Positions 16,339-25,838 are shown, counted from the stretch's first letter. The stretch is 37,358 nucleotides of DNA from Bacteroides caecigallinarum (GCF_016901995.1 NZ_JACJLE010000042.1:1-37358); one strand, 5' to 3'. Notes: generated from the sequence alone by a model not told the origin. Translations and numbers: made by a program.

Positions 16339-17337
16339 CTACTTCACCTTCAGTTCGTTGATGACACGGGCACGCACCAGCTCGGCATTGGTAACCGTGA
16401 ACTGCTGATGCCGCCCGCCGTTCTGCTCGTTTATCTCCACCACCAGTTGCTTGTCGTCCGGCAGGGTGAACTTGGGCAGGGTGAACACCGTGCGCTCCCG
16501 GCTCTTGCCGCCGACCTCCGTCACGTAGTTATAGGCACGCAGCGGCACAATCACCTGCTCTTGGATGGCGGTGCGTTTCGCCACTTTCCGGTCCACCACC
16601 TTGAACGACACGAAGTCCACCGTGAACGGCACGTTGGAGGAGTTCTTCAGTTCCGTATGGAAATAAAGCAGCCCGTTGTGCGTGTAGATGCCTTTCAGGA
16701 GGTACTGGATGCCGAAGCGTTTGCAGCCGATATGCTTCACCAGCCGCTTGTCGTCCTTGTGGATGGACTTCATGATGAGCCGCACCAACAGCGGCGACTC
16801 GCTGCCCAACTCCTTCAGGTACACCTCCTGCGAGTTGTTCGGGCGGTTCACCGCCTCCCCGTCGTGCAGGAAGTCCTTCATCTCGATGTTCAGCTTGGTC
16901 GGCTCGTCGGCATACTTCACGTTGAAGGTATAGTAGCTTCCATCCTCGGTTATCACCGCCAGATTGGTTTCGCGGGAGAAGTCGCGCAGGGCGGCCTTCA
17001 CCCGGAGTACGTTCTCCGAGCCGTCCGCCTTGCCCGCGATGATGTCGGCGGAACCCAAGTCCACGTATTTGATAGTGGCGGGGAAGATGATATGCACGGT
17101 CTTGTAAAACGTAACCTCCAGCGCATACGGGGGTATCATCCGGTCGAAGGTTATCGGGCGCGTCAGCCCGTCGAACAAATCGCCGGTGGACGGGCTTCGT
17201 TTCACCCCGCCATCATCGGAAGTTGCCGGAACAGCCGTTTCTTCCGTTCCTTTCAAGTCGGTTTCTTCCACGACCCTTTGCGCTTGGGCATGGGTCATTG
17301 CGGCCATGAGAGCCGCCATAAGCATGATTTTCTTCAT
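16339..17337 (-). CDS. traN: Conjugal transfer protein TraN (VirB9-like, DUF4138)
   Basis: A 332-residue periplasmic/outer-membrane core protein of the mating apparatus, comparable in role to VirB9. The start at Met 17337 opens a signal peptide (KKIMLMAALMAAMTHAQAQ); the frame upstream to 17364 only adds a polar leader. The mature part contains KTVHIIFPATIKYVDLGSAD, the strand pattern typical of the family's N-terminal domain, and a C-terminal domain with basic strands (KVAKRTAIQEQVIVPLRAYN). It sits between traM and traO, as in other elements. Confidence 0.9.
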   Translation of the reverse strand: MKKIMLMAALMAAMTHAQAQRVVEETDLKGTEETAVPATSDDGGVKRSPSTGDLFDGLTRPITFDRMIPPYALEVTFYKTVHIIFPATIKYVDLGSADIIAGKADGSENVLRVKAALRDFSRETNLAVITEDGSYYTFNVKYADEPTKLNIEMKDFLHDGEAVNRPNNSQEVYLKELGSESPLLVRLIMKSIHKDDKRLVKHIGCKRFGIQYLLKGIYTHNGLLYFHTELKNSSNVPFTVDFVSFKVVDRKVAKRTAIQEQVIVPLRAYNYVTEVGGKSRERTVFTLPKFTLPDDKQLVVEINEQNGGRHQQFTVTNAELVRARVINELKVK

Positions 17338-17368
17338 TTTTCCTTGTGAATAATAGTGATACATAAAA

Positions 17369-18670
17369 TTATTTTTTGGCCATGAGCAGCACCGCGTGGT
17401 TCGCCTTGAGCGTTACCTTGACGGTGCGGAACTTCGTGGCGAGGTATTGCGACAGCCCCTGCATCGCACCGCGTCCCAAGTCCGAGGCCAGTTGCGCCCC
17501 GGCATCGGTGGAGATGTTGATGCTGCTGCCCATCGTGGAACCCATGTTGGCCGCCATTTCCTTGAGCGCGGTCAGTTCCTGCGACCCCGGTACGGAGATG
17601 CCTTTCATGCCGCCCATGTCATATACCTCCAGTTCCACCGGCACGACCGTCCCCTTATAGGCGATGGAGCTGATGGTCAGCTCCATGCGCTCCCCGTTGA
17701 TGCGTGCCGTGGCGGTCAGTACGGTGTTGGCCGGTATATACATGCCCCCGACATCGACCGGTTCCAGCAGGCGGATTTCCGCTTCCTTTCCGTCGCTTAC
17801 CGTGACCGTGCGCCGGATGCAGGCACGGATGCTGTTCCGGGCCGATACGCCTGTGTTGTCCGACACGGTATGGAACCCCAGATTGTGCGGACGGCTGTAC
17901 CGTTCCATGAACTCGGCATCGGACATCGGTTGTGCCAGCATCGACACAACCTGTTCCGCCACCTGCGTGACCGGGCTGACCGTCCTTTTGTCCGTTTCCG
18001 TTACGGGTACGGACTTCGCTCCGCCACCCTCTTGCGGCAGGTAGCGCGAGGCCATCTCGTAGGATTTCTCCATCAGGCGGAGCTGCTCGTCGGCGGTTTC
18101 CTTTGCCTTGCGTTCCTCTTCCGCCCGGCGTTCCAGCTCTTGTATGCGCCATTCCAGTTCCAGCGTTTTCTGGTCGTCCTCCGGCTCCGGCTGCTCGTAG
18201 AAGCTGCCAATCTGCCGGTTGATGTCCCGGTAGGCATCCGCCGAGGTGCGGATGGACGACCCGCCCGATGATGCAGTTTCTTCGGTCTGGAACACATCTT
18301 CCACGGCCTCCCTGTCCGTATCATCCTCCGCCACCGCCAAGTCCTGCAGGGTGCTCATCTTCTCCCGCTGCTTGCGCTCGAAGTCCTGCTGCTCGTAGGC
18401 GGCACGCTTGTCCGAAGGCAGGTTCTTCTCCTCCGGCATGGGCACTTCCACGTTGAAGCCGTCGGGCAGGCTCTCCCCTTCGTCCGACGGTGCGAATATC
18501 AGCCACATCGCCACGCCGAAGACAAGGAACAACAGCGGATAGACCAGCATCTTCCTCCGTTTCCGGATTTCTTCGGGAGTCAGCGGTTGGGACTCCTTCC
18601 GCCCGAGTTCATTCTTTTTTGCCGTTTCCGGCTGTTTTTCCGTTTTGTTCTCTTTCATGTTTCCTGTCAT
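17369..18670 (-). CDS. traM: Conjugal transfer protein TraM (VirB10-like)
   Basis: A 433-residue inner-membrane-anchored protein. A cytoplasmic basic N terminus (1-40) is followed by one membrane span (KMLVYPLLFLVFGVAMWLIF), a long acidic and coiled linker (about 75-200, with a Glu/Arg-rich helix near EWRIQELERRAEEERKA), and a C-terminal beta domain from about 270 (IRACIRRTVTVSDGKEAEIR, IPANTVLTATARINGERMEL). This is the VirB10-like plan that links inner and outer membrane. The first 62 bases overlap traL. Met5 is an alternative start. Confidence 0.9.
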   Translation of the reverse strand: MTGNMKENKTEKQPETAKKNELGRKESQPLTPEEIRKRRKMLVYPLLFLVFGVAMWLIFAPSDEGESLPDGFNVEVPMPEEKNLPSDKRAAYEQQDFERKQREKMSTLQDLAVAEDDTDREAVEDVFQTEETASSGGSSIRTSADAYRDINRQIGSFYEQPEPEDDQKTLELEWRIQELERRAEEERKAKETADEQLRLMEKSYEMASRYLPQEGGGAKSVPVTETDKRTVSPVTQVAEQVVSMLAQPMSDAEFMERYSRPHNLGFHTVSDNTGVSARNSIRACIRRTVTVSDGKEAEIRLLEPVDVGGMYIPANTVLTATARINGERMELTISSIAYKGTVVPVELEVYDMGGMKGISVPGSQELTALKEMAANMGSTMGSSINISTDAGAQLASDLGRGAMQGLSQYLATKFRTVKVTLKANHAVLLMAKK

Positions 18671-18932
18671 GATTAAAATGGATACTGTCTTTACTTATGC
18701 CCGGATGCAGTTCCAACTGCCGCATCCGTTCTATTCTCATCTGCTCTCCCCGGCGTTTGCCGATGTTGTATATCGACGACACGGTGATGTAGATGGAGAG
18801 GGCGCTGAATCCCACGAGCATCGCCACCACCACGATGAGCCGCACATCGGGCGACATCCGCCCGCACACGTAGCGCATCCCGTCGCTTATCCGGTCAGGG
18901 ATGTAATGGAGCCACTTTCTTGTCTTTCCCAT
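18609..18932 (-). CDS. traL: Conjugal transfer protein TraL (DUF3989)
   Basis: A 107-residue protein with one clear membrane span (DVRLIVVVAMLVGFSALSIY, about 29-48) and a long basic, hydrophilic C-terminal tail. This matches the small TraL proteins between TraK and TraM. It begins 6 bases after traK ends and overlaps the start of traM by 62 bases in another frame, a sign of tight translational packing. Confidence 0.85.
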   Translation of the reverse strand: MGKTRKWLHYIPDRISDGMRYVCGRMSPDVRLIVVVAMLVGFSALSIYITVSSIYNIGKRRGEQMRIERMRQLELHPGISKDSIHFNHDRKHEREQNGKTAGNGKKE

Positions 18933-18938
18933 ACGCCT

Positions 18939-19562
18939 TTACCTTTCTATGGTCCGTAAATCGCGGTTCTCCAGAATGGTGAACTGCTCCATCGTGAAAC
19001 CGTGAGGATTGTTGTCCGACCGCACCGAGTTCAGCAGGCGGCAGCGGGTTACAAGACTGCGCTCGGTGATGTTGCTGCTCCTGACGAGCGACTGGCGGGC
19101 ATAGGTCGTCACGATGTAGGGGTAACGCTCGAAGTCGCACGCCACGCTGTCCACCCGCACGGTCTGGTTGATGTTCGCCGAGATGATGCGGTTGTAATAT
19201 CCCTTCTCCTCCCAATCCTTGTAGTAGCGGAAGGCGCTCTCGTCGCACAGGTACAACGCTCGGCGGATGTTCCCCTCGATGGCCGCCTTGTCGGGCGAGA
19301 GCGTGAAGAACAGTTCGTGGAACCGCCTCACGTGTTCCCGCGCCTCGACCGGACGGTTCTGGGAGAGGTCTTGCGAGAGCGCGAGGATGAGCGACTTGCC
19401 GTTGTCCAGCACGTAGATTTTCTCCCGCTGCTTCTCGGCGAAGCTGTATGAACTCCACAGCGCGTAACCCGTGACCAACGCGCACAGCACGACGAAGGCT
19501 ATCGCCATCGTGCGTATCTGCCGGAAGCTCGTTTCGATGTTCTTTAATGATTTGAATTCCAT
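18939..19562 (-). CDS. traK: Conjugal transfer protein TraK (VirB8-like)
   Basis: A 207-residue bitopic inner-membrane protein. A short cytoplasmic part starts MEFKSLKNIETSFRQIRTMA, one span follows (AIAFVVLCALVTGYALWSSY, about 21-40), and the rest is a periplasmic domain with the VirB8/NTF2-like flavour. It is part of the inner-membrane assembly platform of the mating channel. It lies 30 bases after traJ. Confidence 0.9.
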   Translation of the reverse strand: MEFKSLKNIETSFRQIRTMAIAFVVLCALVTGYALWSSYSFAEKQREKIYVLDNGKSLILALSQDLSQNRPVEAREHVRRFHELFFTLSPDKAAIEGNIRRALYLCDESAFRYYKDWEEKGYYNRIISANINQTVRVDSVACDFERYPYIVTTYARQSLVRSSNITERSLVTRCRLLNSVRSDNNPHGFTMEQFTILENRDLRTIER

Positions 19563-19592
19563 TTTCTTTTATTCTTGTTGTTGATTGTTGAA

Positions 19593-20600
19593 TCATTTGC
19601 CCCGCAGCTTGCCCGCGACATGCCCGGCACCAGCCCCGGTAGCCGCTGCCGCCACTTTGCCGGTCTTGACGGCGGAGTTGTTCACCTGCTTGCCGTAGTT
19701 GCCAGCGCCCGCCGCCTGTATCACCCATGTCGATACCGTCGGGATGGTGAAATACCCCACGATGGCGATGAGCATGAAGATGATGTAGGCCGAGTTGTTC
19801 GTGTCCGGCACGAAGTTCGGGTCGGTCAATGCCGCGATGTCCTTCTCAATCATCAGCGTCTGGATGCGTGCCAGCACCGAACTGAACAAATCGGAGATGG
19901 GCAGCCACAGGTAGATGCTGATATACTGGCATATCCAATGCACCATCGTGCTGTGGAAACCGTCATACACCGAGATGGCGAATGCCAGCGGCCCCAGGAT
20001 GGAAAGCACGATAAGGAAGAACGTCCTCAGCGTGTCCAGTATCAGCCCCACCGCCTGAAAGAGCAGCTCCAGAAAACTGCGGAAGGCGTTGCTGATGGTC
20101 TGCTTGATTTCATACTTTCCGCGCTCGATGGCCATCCCTGCCATAGTCTTCAACTCGGAGGGTGTCCAGCCCAAGTCCTCAATCTGCCGCTCGTATTCCT
20201 CGTCGCTGACCAGATAGGCCGTTTCCGGGTTCCGCACCAACGCCTCGTATTCCAGTTTCTCCCGCTTCTCGGCGTACTCCTCCATGTCGAGCGTCTGCCC
20301 TTGCAGGATGCCGTGGCAGCCGGTGACGATGGGACTCATGATGCCGTTGATGGTTCCCAACACGAAGGTGGGGAAGAACATGATGCACGCCCCGATGCAG
20401 AACGGGCGGAACAGCGGATACACGTCTATCGGCTCGGCGCGTGAGAGCGCCTGCCACACCCGCGAGGCCACGTAGAACAATGCGCCCAATGCCGCCACCC
20501 CGGTAGCCACGCCCGTGATGTCCGAGCAGAGCGGCATCATCTCGTCATAAAGGCTGCGCAGCACTTCATGCAGGTTGCCGAATGTACTTTCTCCCGTCAT
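19593..20600 (-). CDS. traJ: Conjugal transfer protein TraJ (VirB6-like)
   Basis: A 335-residue polytopic inner-membrane protein. It has several hydrophobic segments (SDITGVATGVAALGALFYVA near 40-60, CIGACIMFFPTFVLG near 85, LILDTLRTFFLIVLSILGPL near 190 and AYIIFMLIAIVGYFTIPTV near 270) and a Gly/Ala-rich tail. It corresponds to the VirB6-like channel component. Two bases separate it from the traI stop. Confidence 0.9.
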   Translation of the reverse strand: MTGESTFGNLHEVLRSLYDEMMPLCSDITGVATGVAALGALFYVASRVWQALSRAEPIDVYPLFRPFCIGACIMFFPTFVLGTINGIMSPIVTGCHGILQGQTLDMEEYAEKREKLEYEALVRNPETAYLVSDEEYERQIEDLGWTPSELKTMAGMAIERGKYEIKQTISNAFRSFLELLFQAVGLILDTLRTFFLIVLSILGPLAFAISVYDGFHSTMVHWICQYISIYLWLPISDLFSSVLARIQTLMIEKDIAALTDPNFVPDTNNSAYIIFMLIAIVGYFTIPTVSTWVIQAAGAGNYGKQVNNSAVKTGKVAAAATGAGAGHVAGKLRGK

Positions 20601-20602
20601 GG

Positions 20603-21235
20603 CTACCAGTATCTTTGGTTATCGGTTCCGTACAGGTCGAGCACGCGCCGCGTGTCGTTCTTCTCCTTTGCCCGGAGGTACGACACGCCGATGTTGCGGT
20701 TCGTATAGTAGCGGACTAAGTTGCGGTGGTTCTTCACATCGCGGTAGATGCGGTCTATCAGGTCCATGCGCTCCTTGTCCGTCATCGACAGGCCGGTCTG
20801 CGTGACGACCGTCTTCAGCTCGTCAAGCATCCCGCTGCTTTCCTCCAGCATCTTCGTGTAGCCGGAGGCGATGGCGGCCAGTTCGTCCGTCGTGTAATTC
20901 TCGTCGGCAAGCATCTTCTGGAACGAGTTCACGTAGATGTCCGATATTTCCCCCACGAGCAGCACGGTCTGTTGCACCTTACGCGCGTCTTTCACCAAGT
21001 TATGTACCGACTTGAGCGCGTCGTAATACTTCTTTCCCTGCTCGTAAATCTTGACCGTTTCCTGAAAGTTCTTCACCATGTTCTCAGCGGTCGTGGTGGT
21101 CTGTATCACGTTCCGCGTGGTGTTCACGATGCTCTGCGCGAGGTTCGACGGGTCAAAGGTCACCCATTGCGCCCGGACCGTCGTGGCGGTGCAGAGCAAG
21201 GCCGTAAGGCAAATTGCTATTGGTATTCTTTTCAT
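20603..21235 (-). CDS. traI: Conjugal transfer protein TraI (DUF4141, VirB5-like)
   Basis: A 210-residue exported protein with a signal peptide (RIPIAICLTALLCTATTVRA, mature end near AQWVTFDPSNLAQSI). The mature part is almost all helical (ENMVKNFQETVKIYEQGKKY, LVKDARKVQQTVLLVGEISD), as in VirB5-like periplasmic pilus components. It should not be confused with the relaxase TraI of F. It lies just upstream of traJ. Confidence 0.88.
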   Translation of the reverse strand: MKRIPIAICLTALLCTATTVRAQWVTFDPSNLAQSIVNTTRNVIQTTTTAENMVKNFQETVKIYEQGKKYYDALKSVHNLVKDARKVQQTVLLVGEISDIYVNSFQKMLADENYTTDELAAIASGYTKMLEESSGMLDELKTVVTQTGLSMTDKERMDLIDRIYRDVKNHRNLVRYYTNRNIGVSYLRAKEKNDTRRVLDLYGTDNQRYW

Positions 21236-21261
21236 GTCCGTTGATGATTAAAATGTCCTTG

Positions 21262-21543
21262 TCAATATTCGTATTCCTTGCAGTCCCGTACATACACCCC
21301 TTCCGAGGCGAGCACGAGCCGCTCGTTATCTTCGTCATAGGCGACCTGCACCCTTTCGGGCAGTTCCGCCCACGTTCCCTGTCCGTTCCGGTAGAGCGTG
21401 GCGGTCAGCACGGCTCCCCAGCGGTAGGCGAGGGCGATGCGGTACGTGCGCCCTTCGCGGTACACCCTGACCGGGGGCGACTTGCCCCGGCTTTTCCACC
21501 GTCCGCAGATGCGGTCGAGCGGGAACAACGTGGCATATTCCAT
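21262..21543 (-). CDS. DUF3876 family protein
   Basis: A 93-residue protein starting MEYATLFPLDRICGRWKSRG, with short hydrophobic strands (TYRIALAYRWG, LTATLYRNGQG) and an acidic tail ending CKEYEY. This agrees with the small DUF3876 proteins located between traG and traI in Bacteroidetes elements. No signal peptide is seen. Function unknown. It begins 4 bases after the traG stop. Confidence 0.75.
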   Translation of the reverse strand: MEYATLFPLDRICGRWKSRGKSPPVRVYREGRTYRIALAYRWGAVLTATLYRNGQGTWAELPERVQVAYDEDNERLVLASEGVYVRDCKEYEY

Positions 21544-21547
21544 AGGC

Positions 21548-24052
21548 TCATCCCTCCCTTGCGTTCCGTTTCTCCTCCGCCAGCCGCTTGATGGCCAGCT
21601 CGATGTTGCCGCCGAGCTTCTCCGCCATGCGCTGCACCTCCACTTTCTCGCTCTCTTCGGTGGTGTAACAGAGGTATTCCTCCAATGAGGTTTCCGTCGC
21701 ATACACCGCCGACTGCACGCCGCCCAGCCCGAACCACACCTCCTTATACTTTCGCGTCGGGTCGTTGGACATGTTCACCGAAAGAATCTGCCCCTTCTCC
21801 TTGTCCGTCAGCCCGAGCAGCGTCTGTATCTGGTCGAACTTGTTCAGGTATTTCCGCTGGTCAAGGAGAATCTTGCAGTCCGAGTTGTTGATGATGCTCT
21901 CCTTCACAATCGGCGAGGAGATGATGTCCTCCACTTCCTGCGTGACCACCACCGCCTCCCCGTAGAACTTGCGGACGGTCTTGTAGAGGTAGCGGATGTA
22001 GTCCGCCATGTTCGCCGAGGCGATGGCCTTCCACGCTTCCTCGATGACCACCATCTTACGGATGCCTTTCAGACGGCGCATCTTGTTGATGAACAGTTCC
22101 ATGATGATGATGGTCGTGACGGGGAACAGGATGGGATGGTCCTTTATCTGGTCGATTTCGAAGACGATGAAGCGTTTCGTCAGCAGGTCAAGCTGCTTGT
22201 CCGAGTTGAGCAGGAAGTCGTACTCGCCGCCCCGGTAATAGGGTTCCAGCACGTTCAGGAAGCCCGCCAAATCAAAGTCCTTCTCCCGTACCTGCTTCTC
22301 CTCCAGTATCCGCCGGTAGTCCGACTTCACGAACTCGTAGAAGGTGTTGAACGAGGGTTCTTCCACTTCCCCCGAGCGGATGCGCTCGATGTAGAGCGAC
22401 ACGGCGTTGGACAGCGCCACCTCCTCCGAGCGCGTGGCCGGTTCGTTGTCCTTCTTCCACAGGGTGAGCAGCAGCGTCTTGATGCTCTCCCGCTTCTCGA
22501 TGTCGAACACCCGGTCGTCGGTGTAGAACGGGTTGAAGGCTATCGGGTGCTCGTCGGTGTAGGTGAAGTAGATGCCGTCCTCGCCCCCGGTTTTCTGGTG
22601 TATCAGCGAGCAAAGCCCCTCATACGAGTTTCCCGTATCCACCAGCACGATGTGCGTGCCCTGTTCGTAATATTGGCGGACAAGGTGGTTCATGAAGAAC
22701 GACTTGCCGCTGCCCGAACCGCCCAGCACGAACTTGTTGCGGTTGGTGGTGATGCCACGTTTCATCGGCAGGTCGGAGATGTCCACGTGCAGCGGTTTGC
22801 CGCTGATGCGGTCTGACATCTTCAGCCCGAAAGGGGAAAGCGAGCTGCGGTAGTTCGTTTCCTCCGTCCAGAAGCAGACGGCCTGCTCGATGAAGGTATA
22901 GAATGATTCCTCCGCCGGGAAGTCTGCGGCGTTGCCCGGCATCCCCGCCCAATAGAGCGTGGCGGCATCCACCGTGTCGTGGCGCGGTTTGCACTCCATT
23001 GCGGCAATCTGGCTGCCCGTGTCGTTGCGGATGACCTTCACTTCGTCCGGGTTGTCCGTCCATGCGATGACATTGCAATGGCAGCGCACCGAGGTCAGCC
23101 CATAGGAATGCGCGTCGTTCAGGTACAGGTCTATCCATTCCTTGTTGATTTGGTTGCTCCGCGAGTAACGGGAGAGCGACTGCATGTTGCGTGCCGTCTT
23201 CTCGAAGCGTTGCAGGTTCTCCGCGCTGTCGTCGATGAAGAGGTACTGGTTGTAGATGTGGTTGCATGGGAGCAGCAGCCCCACCGGGCTGGCGAAGGAG
23301 AGGCGGCAGTCCGACCGGTCTGTGGAGAGCCGTTCATAGCGGCTGTCCGTACCGACCCGGCCCGGCAGCGCGTCCAGTTCCGAGAGCGTATAGACCGACA
23401 GCCGTTTGTCGCCGATGCGCACCCCGTCGTCGCCCAGTTCGATGTCCTCCAGCGTGCCGGTGTCCTCCAACGACAGGCAGAGGTATTTCTCCAGCAGGCC
23501 GGGTTTTTCCTCCGTGCCGGTTACCTCGTCGCCCGACAGACGGCGCAGTCTGACCAGTCCCGTGTCGTTTACAATGCGGGCGAACTGCCCGGCGGCATCT
23601 AAAAAACGTGCCGCCGTGTCCCGGTTCACTTCCTTTGGGATGATAAAGCCCCGGCACAGCGACGAGAAGCTGCTCTGCATCCGCATCCGCTCCTTGGTCG
23701 TCTTGGTCAGATACAAGTAGCAGCAGTGGTTCAGGAAAGGCCGTTCGTTGAAGTGCAGTTCATAGCTCCGCGAGAGGAAGCCGAGCTTTTCGCCCTCCGT
23801 TCGGCTGCGGTAGTGTTCCTTCACGAACCAGTCCTGCTTGTGTACCACCGTGTAGTCGGGCAGCACCTTAACCGCTTTGCACCATGCCGCATGGATGGCG
23901 GCATATTCGGCAGAGGTTACCGTGAACAGTTCGGGAAGCTCCACTTCGAAGGCCACGGTGATGTCCGCGTCTTTCGAGACGATGCAGTCCGACTCGACGG
24001 CCAGCAGCGGGAACTTGCTTTCCAACGTGGCGGCTTTCAATGTATTTCTCAT
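21548..24052 (-). CDS. traG: Conjugation ATPase TraG (VirB4-like)
   Basis: An 834-residue cytoplasmic ATPase that powers assembly and substrate passage of the type IV secretion-like mating channel. The start at 24052 overlaps the traF stop as ATGA; the longer frame to 24229 runs inside traF and is rejected. The N-terminal half (about 1-430) is the VirB4-type region; the C-terminal P-loop domain has Walker A FVLGGSGSGKSFFMNHLV (near 440), Walker B MVVIEEAWKAIA and a VVVTQEVEDIISSPI segment. Full length. Confidence 0.93.
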   Translation of the reverse strand: MRNTLKAATLESKFPLLAVESDCIVSKDADITVAFEVELPELFTVTSAEYAAIHAAWCKAVKVLPDYTVVHKQDWFVKEHYRSRTEGEKLGFLSRSYELHFNERPFLNHCCYLYLTKTTKERMRMQSSFSSLCRGFIIPKEVNRDTAARFLDAAGQFARIVNDTGLVRLRRLSGDEVTGTEEKPGLLEKYLCLSLEDTGTLEDIELGDDGVRIGDKRLSVYTLSELDALPGRVGTDSRYERLSTDRSDCRLSFASPVGLLLPCNHIYNQYLFIDDSAENLQRFEKTARNMQSLSRYSRSNQINKEWIDLYLNDAHSYGLTSVRCHCNVIAWTDNPDEVKVIRNDTGSQIAAMECKPRHDTVDAATLYWAGMPGNAADFPAEESFYTFIEQAVCFWTEETNYRSSLSPFGLKMSDRISGKPLHVDISDLPMKRGITTNRNKFVLGGSGSGKSFFMNHLVRQYYEQGTHIVLVDTGNSYEGLCSLIHQKTGGEDGIYFTYTDEHPIAFNPFYTDDRVFDIEKRESIKTLLLTLWKKDNEPATRSEEVALSNAVSLYIERIRSGEVEEPSFNTFYEFVKSDYRRILEEKQVREKDFDLAGFLNVLEPYYRGGEYDFLLNSDKQLDLLTKRFIVFEIDQIKDHPILFPVTTIIIMELFINKMRRLKGIRKMVVIEEAWKAIASANMADYIRYLYKTVRKFYGEAVVVTQEVEDIISSPIVKESIINNSDCKILLDQRKYLNKFDQIQTLLGLTDKEKGQILSVNMSNDPTRKYKEVWFGLGGVQSAVYATETSLEEYLCYTTEESEKVEVQRMAEKLGGNIELAIKRLAEEKRNAREG

Positions 24053-24369
24053 AGGCTTCTCTTTGGGGTGAATAACTTCCGGACGCTGGTCCGGTTTATC
24101 AGGTAGCGCGGGTGCTGCCGTTTGGCGAGCCGTTTCATCAGCCCGTGTTCGCCGTACTTCGCGTTCAGGCGGAAGGTGAGCCACACCAAGGCCGATGCGG
24201 ATACCGCACCAAAGGCGATACACACCCATTGACCTGTTCCTGCCATGTACATCACGATGAACACCACGAACACGGCAAGCAGTCCTCCGGCGAAGATGAA
24301 CAGGTATTGCGCCTTCAGCCCCTTGAACTCCGCGCTCTGCCCGATGCCCTTGTTCAGTTCATATTCCAT
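24049..24369 (-). CDS. traF: Conjugal transfer protein TraF (DUF4133, VirB3-like)
   Basis: A 106-residue inner-membrane protein with two adjacent spans (YLFIFAGGLLAVFVVFIVMY about 24-43, WVCIAFGAVSASALVWLTF about 48-66) and a basic C-terminal tail that ends KLFTPKRSL. Two spans and position before the VirB4-type gene match VirB3-like proteins. Overlaps traG by 4 bases. Confidence 0.88.
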   Translation of the reverse strand: MEYELNKGIGQSAEFKGLKAQYLFIFAGGLLAVFVVFIVMYMAGTGQWVCIAFGAVSASALVWLTFRLNAKYGEHGLMKRLAKRQHPRYLINRTSVRKLFTPKRSL

Positions 24370-24402
24370 AATCCTATTCTATATATTATTTATGTATAGG
24401 GA

Positions 24403-24705
24403 TTAGAGGAAGAACGAGCGCAGGATGGTGGCGGCGACTATCAGGAAGATGCACGCCCCGAACCACGAGGCGGCGGTCTTGCTCGTATCCGGGTCACCCG
24501 AACTGAACTTGTTATATACCTTGATGCCTCCTATCAGGCCGACCACCGCGCCGATGGCATAGACGAGTTTCGTTCCCGGGTCGAAGTACGAGGTGACCAT
24601 CTGCGTGGCTTCCGTGATGCCCGCTTGTCCGTTACCTTGCGCATAGAGCGCACCGGCTGCCATCAGGCAGGCCGCCATGAAAAAGATTCTCTTTGTTGTG
24701 TTCAT
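24403..24705 (-). CDS. traE: Conjugal transfer protein TraE (DUF4134, pilin-like)
   Basis: A 100-residue protein with a signal peptide (RIFFMAACLMAAGALYAQG) and two further hydrophobic segments (LVYAIGAVVGLIGGIKVYN and WFGACIFLIVAATILRSFFL), the layout of VirB2-like pilin subunits. It is the first of the pilus genes and lies 33 bases before traF. Confidence 0.88.
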   Translation of the reverse strand: MNTTKRIFFMAACLMAAGALYAQGNGQAGITEATQMVTSYFDPGTKLVYAIGAVVGLIGGIKVYNKFSSGDPDTSKTAASWFGACIFLIVAATILRSFFL

Positions 24706-24736
24706 AAAAAGTTGGTTTTATGCGGATAGACCGCTG

Positions 24737-25429
24737 TTAAACAATGTCGTCAATGGAAAAATCACCGGGTACGATACGCTCGGCGGGAGGCTCCGGTTGC
24801 CGTATCCGGCGGTAGTCCGCCAGATGCAGCTCGATGAGCGAGGCGATGCGCCGTTCCCGTTCCGCGTCCCCGGCGGTGAGCTGGTCGAACATCGGCGTGC
24901 CCTTGAGTTCGGCAAGTGCACGTCCGGCCTGCTGCCGTTCTGCTTCGGTGGCGGTGCTGTCATCCATCGCCATGCGCACTGCCAACCCCATGTCCTCGAA
25001 ACGGAGGCCTGTAGCTTTGGGAGCATAGCCTTCCAGCATTTCATCTTCGTCTATTGGAGGCTCACCGGCATCCGTTTCCCGGTATTCCATCGGTTCGTCC
25101 TGCCCTTCCACAGGTTCCAACCCGCCTTCGGCAAAGAGCGCGTCCAGCTCGTCGGCGGACACCACCTTGGGGTATCGTTCCGATTCCGTTGCAAAAGTAC
25201 CCGCTTCGCTTTCCGGTTTCACGGTTTCTGTTTTCTCGGGTACTTGTGGCGTGGAGTGGCACAGGGAAAATGTGCTTTTGCCTAAAATATCTTCCGCGTC
25301 GGCTACTTTTCGGGGCAGTGTTTCCTCGCTTTCGCGTTGCCTTTTCCGGCGTTCATGCCGCTCATACAGGAGATAGGCGGCTGTCCAGAGCAGGTAGCCC
25401 ACGACGCATAACGTGATAAAGGTTGTCAT
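24737..25429 (-). CDS. Conjugal transfer protein TraD-like
   Basis: A 230-residue protein with an N-terminal membrane anchor (TTFITLCVVGYLLWTAAYLL), a basic stretch (RHERRKRQRE), a variable acidic centre, and a helical C-terminal domain (GLRFEDMGLAVRMAMDDSTA, ERRIASLIELHLADYRRI). The position between the DUF3408 protein and TraE matches TraC/TraD of CTnDOT. Assignment to TraD rather than TraC is from memory of the pattern and is less certain. It is not the F-plasmid TraD coupling protein. Only one gene occupies this place here. Confidence 0.65.
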   Translation of the reverse strand: MTTFITLCVVGYLLWTAAYLLYERHERRKRQRESEETLPRKVADAEDILGKSTFSLCHSTPQVPEKTETVKPESEAGTFATESERYPKVVSADELDALFAEGGLEPVEGQDEPMEYRETDAGEPPIDEDEMLEGYAPKATGLRFEDMGLAVRMAMDDSTATEAERQQAGRALAELKGTPMFDQLTAGDAERERRIASLIELHLADYRRIRQPEPPAERIVPGDFSIDDIV

Positions 25430-25443
25430 AGATGGATTGTTTT

Positions 25444-25836
25444 CTAAAAGATTCCCGTATTCCGTTGCTCATATTCGCGCTCGATGTCCCCCTGCCAGTC
25501 GGCGAAATGCTTCTCTAACACGTTGTCCACGTAGCTGAACAGCGATACCCGGTTGCCTCCGATGGTCTGCACGATGCGCTGTATCCGCTCGTGGAACTCC
25601 TTGCGCAGGTAGATGGTCTTGCCCAGCCGGGCGCATACGGGCGACTCGTGGATGAACAGGCGGAGGTATTCGCTCTCATGGGCTGGCTTGATGTCCGGCT
25701 GTTCCGTCTGGCGGGGTGCGGGCGTTTCCGGCTCCACCGCCAGAGGGACGGCCAGAGCGGGCTGTTCTTCCTTGAACGAGGCGACGATGGAGCTTTCGTC
25801 CACTTCCGTCAGACTGATTTTCTTCCGTTCCCCCAT
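25444..25836 (-). CDS. traB: DUF3408 family protein (TraB-like)
   Basis: A 130-residue soluble protein. The first half is disordered and acidic (KEEQPALAVPLAVEPETPAP); the C-terminal half (about 60-130) is a helical domain with the DUF3408 pattern GKTIYLRKEFHERIQRIVQT, possibly a ribbon-helix-helix-like DNA-binding unit. It follows the ParA gene by 2 bases and would act as its partner by analogy with ParA/ParB-type pairs. That partnership is inference. Confidence 0.8.
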   Translation of the reverse strand: MGERKKISLTEVDESSIVASFKEEQPALAVPLAVEPETPAPRQTEQPDIKPAHESEYLRLFIHESPVCARLGKTIYLRKEFHERIQRIVQTIGGNRVSLFSYVDNVLEKHFADWQGDIEREYEQRNTGIF

Positions 25837-25838
25837 AG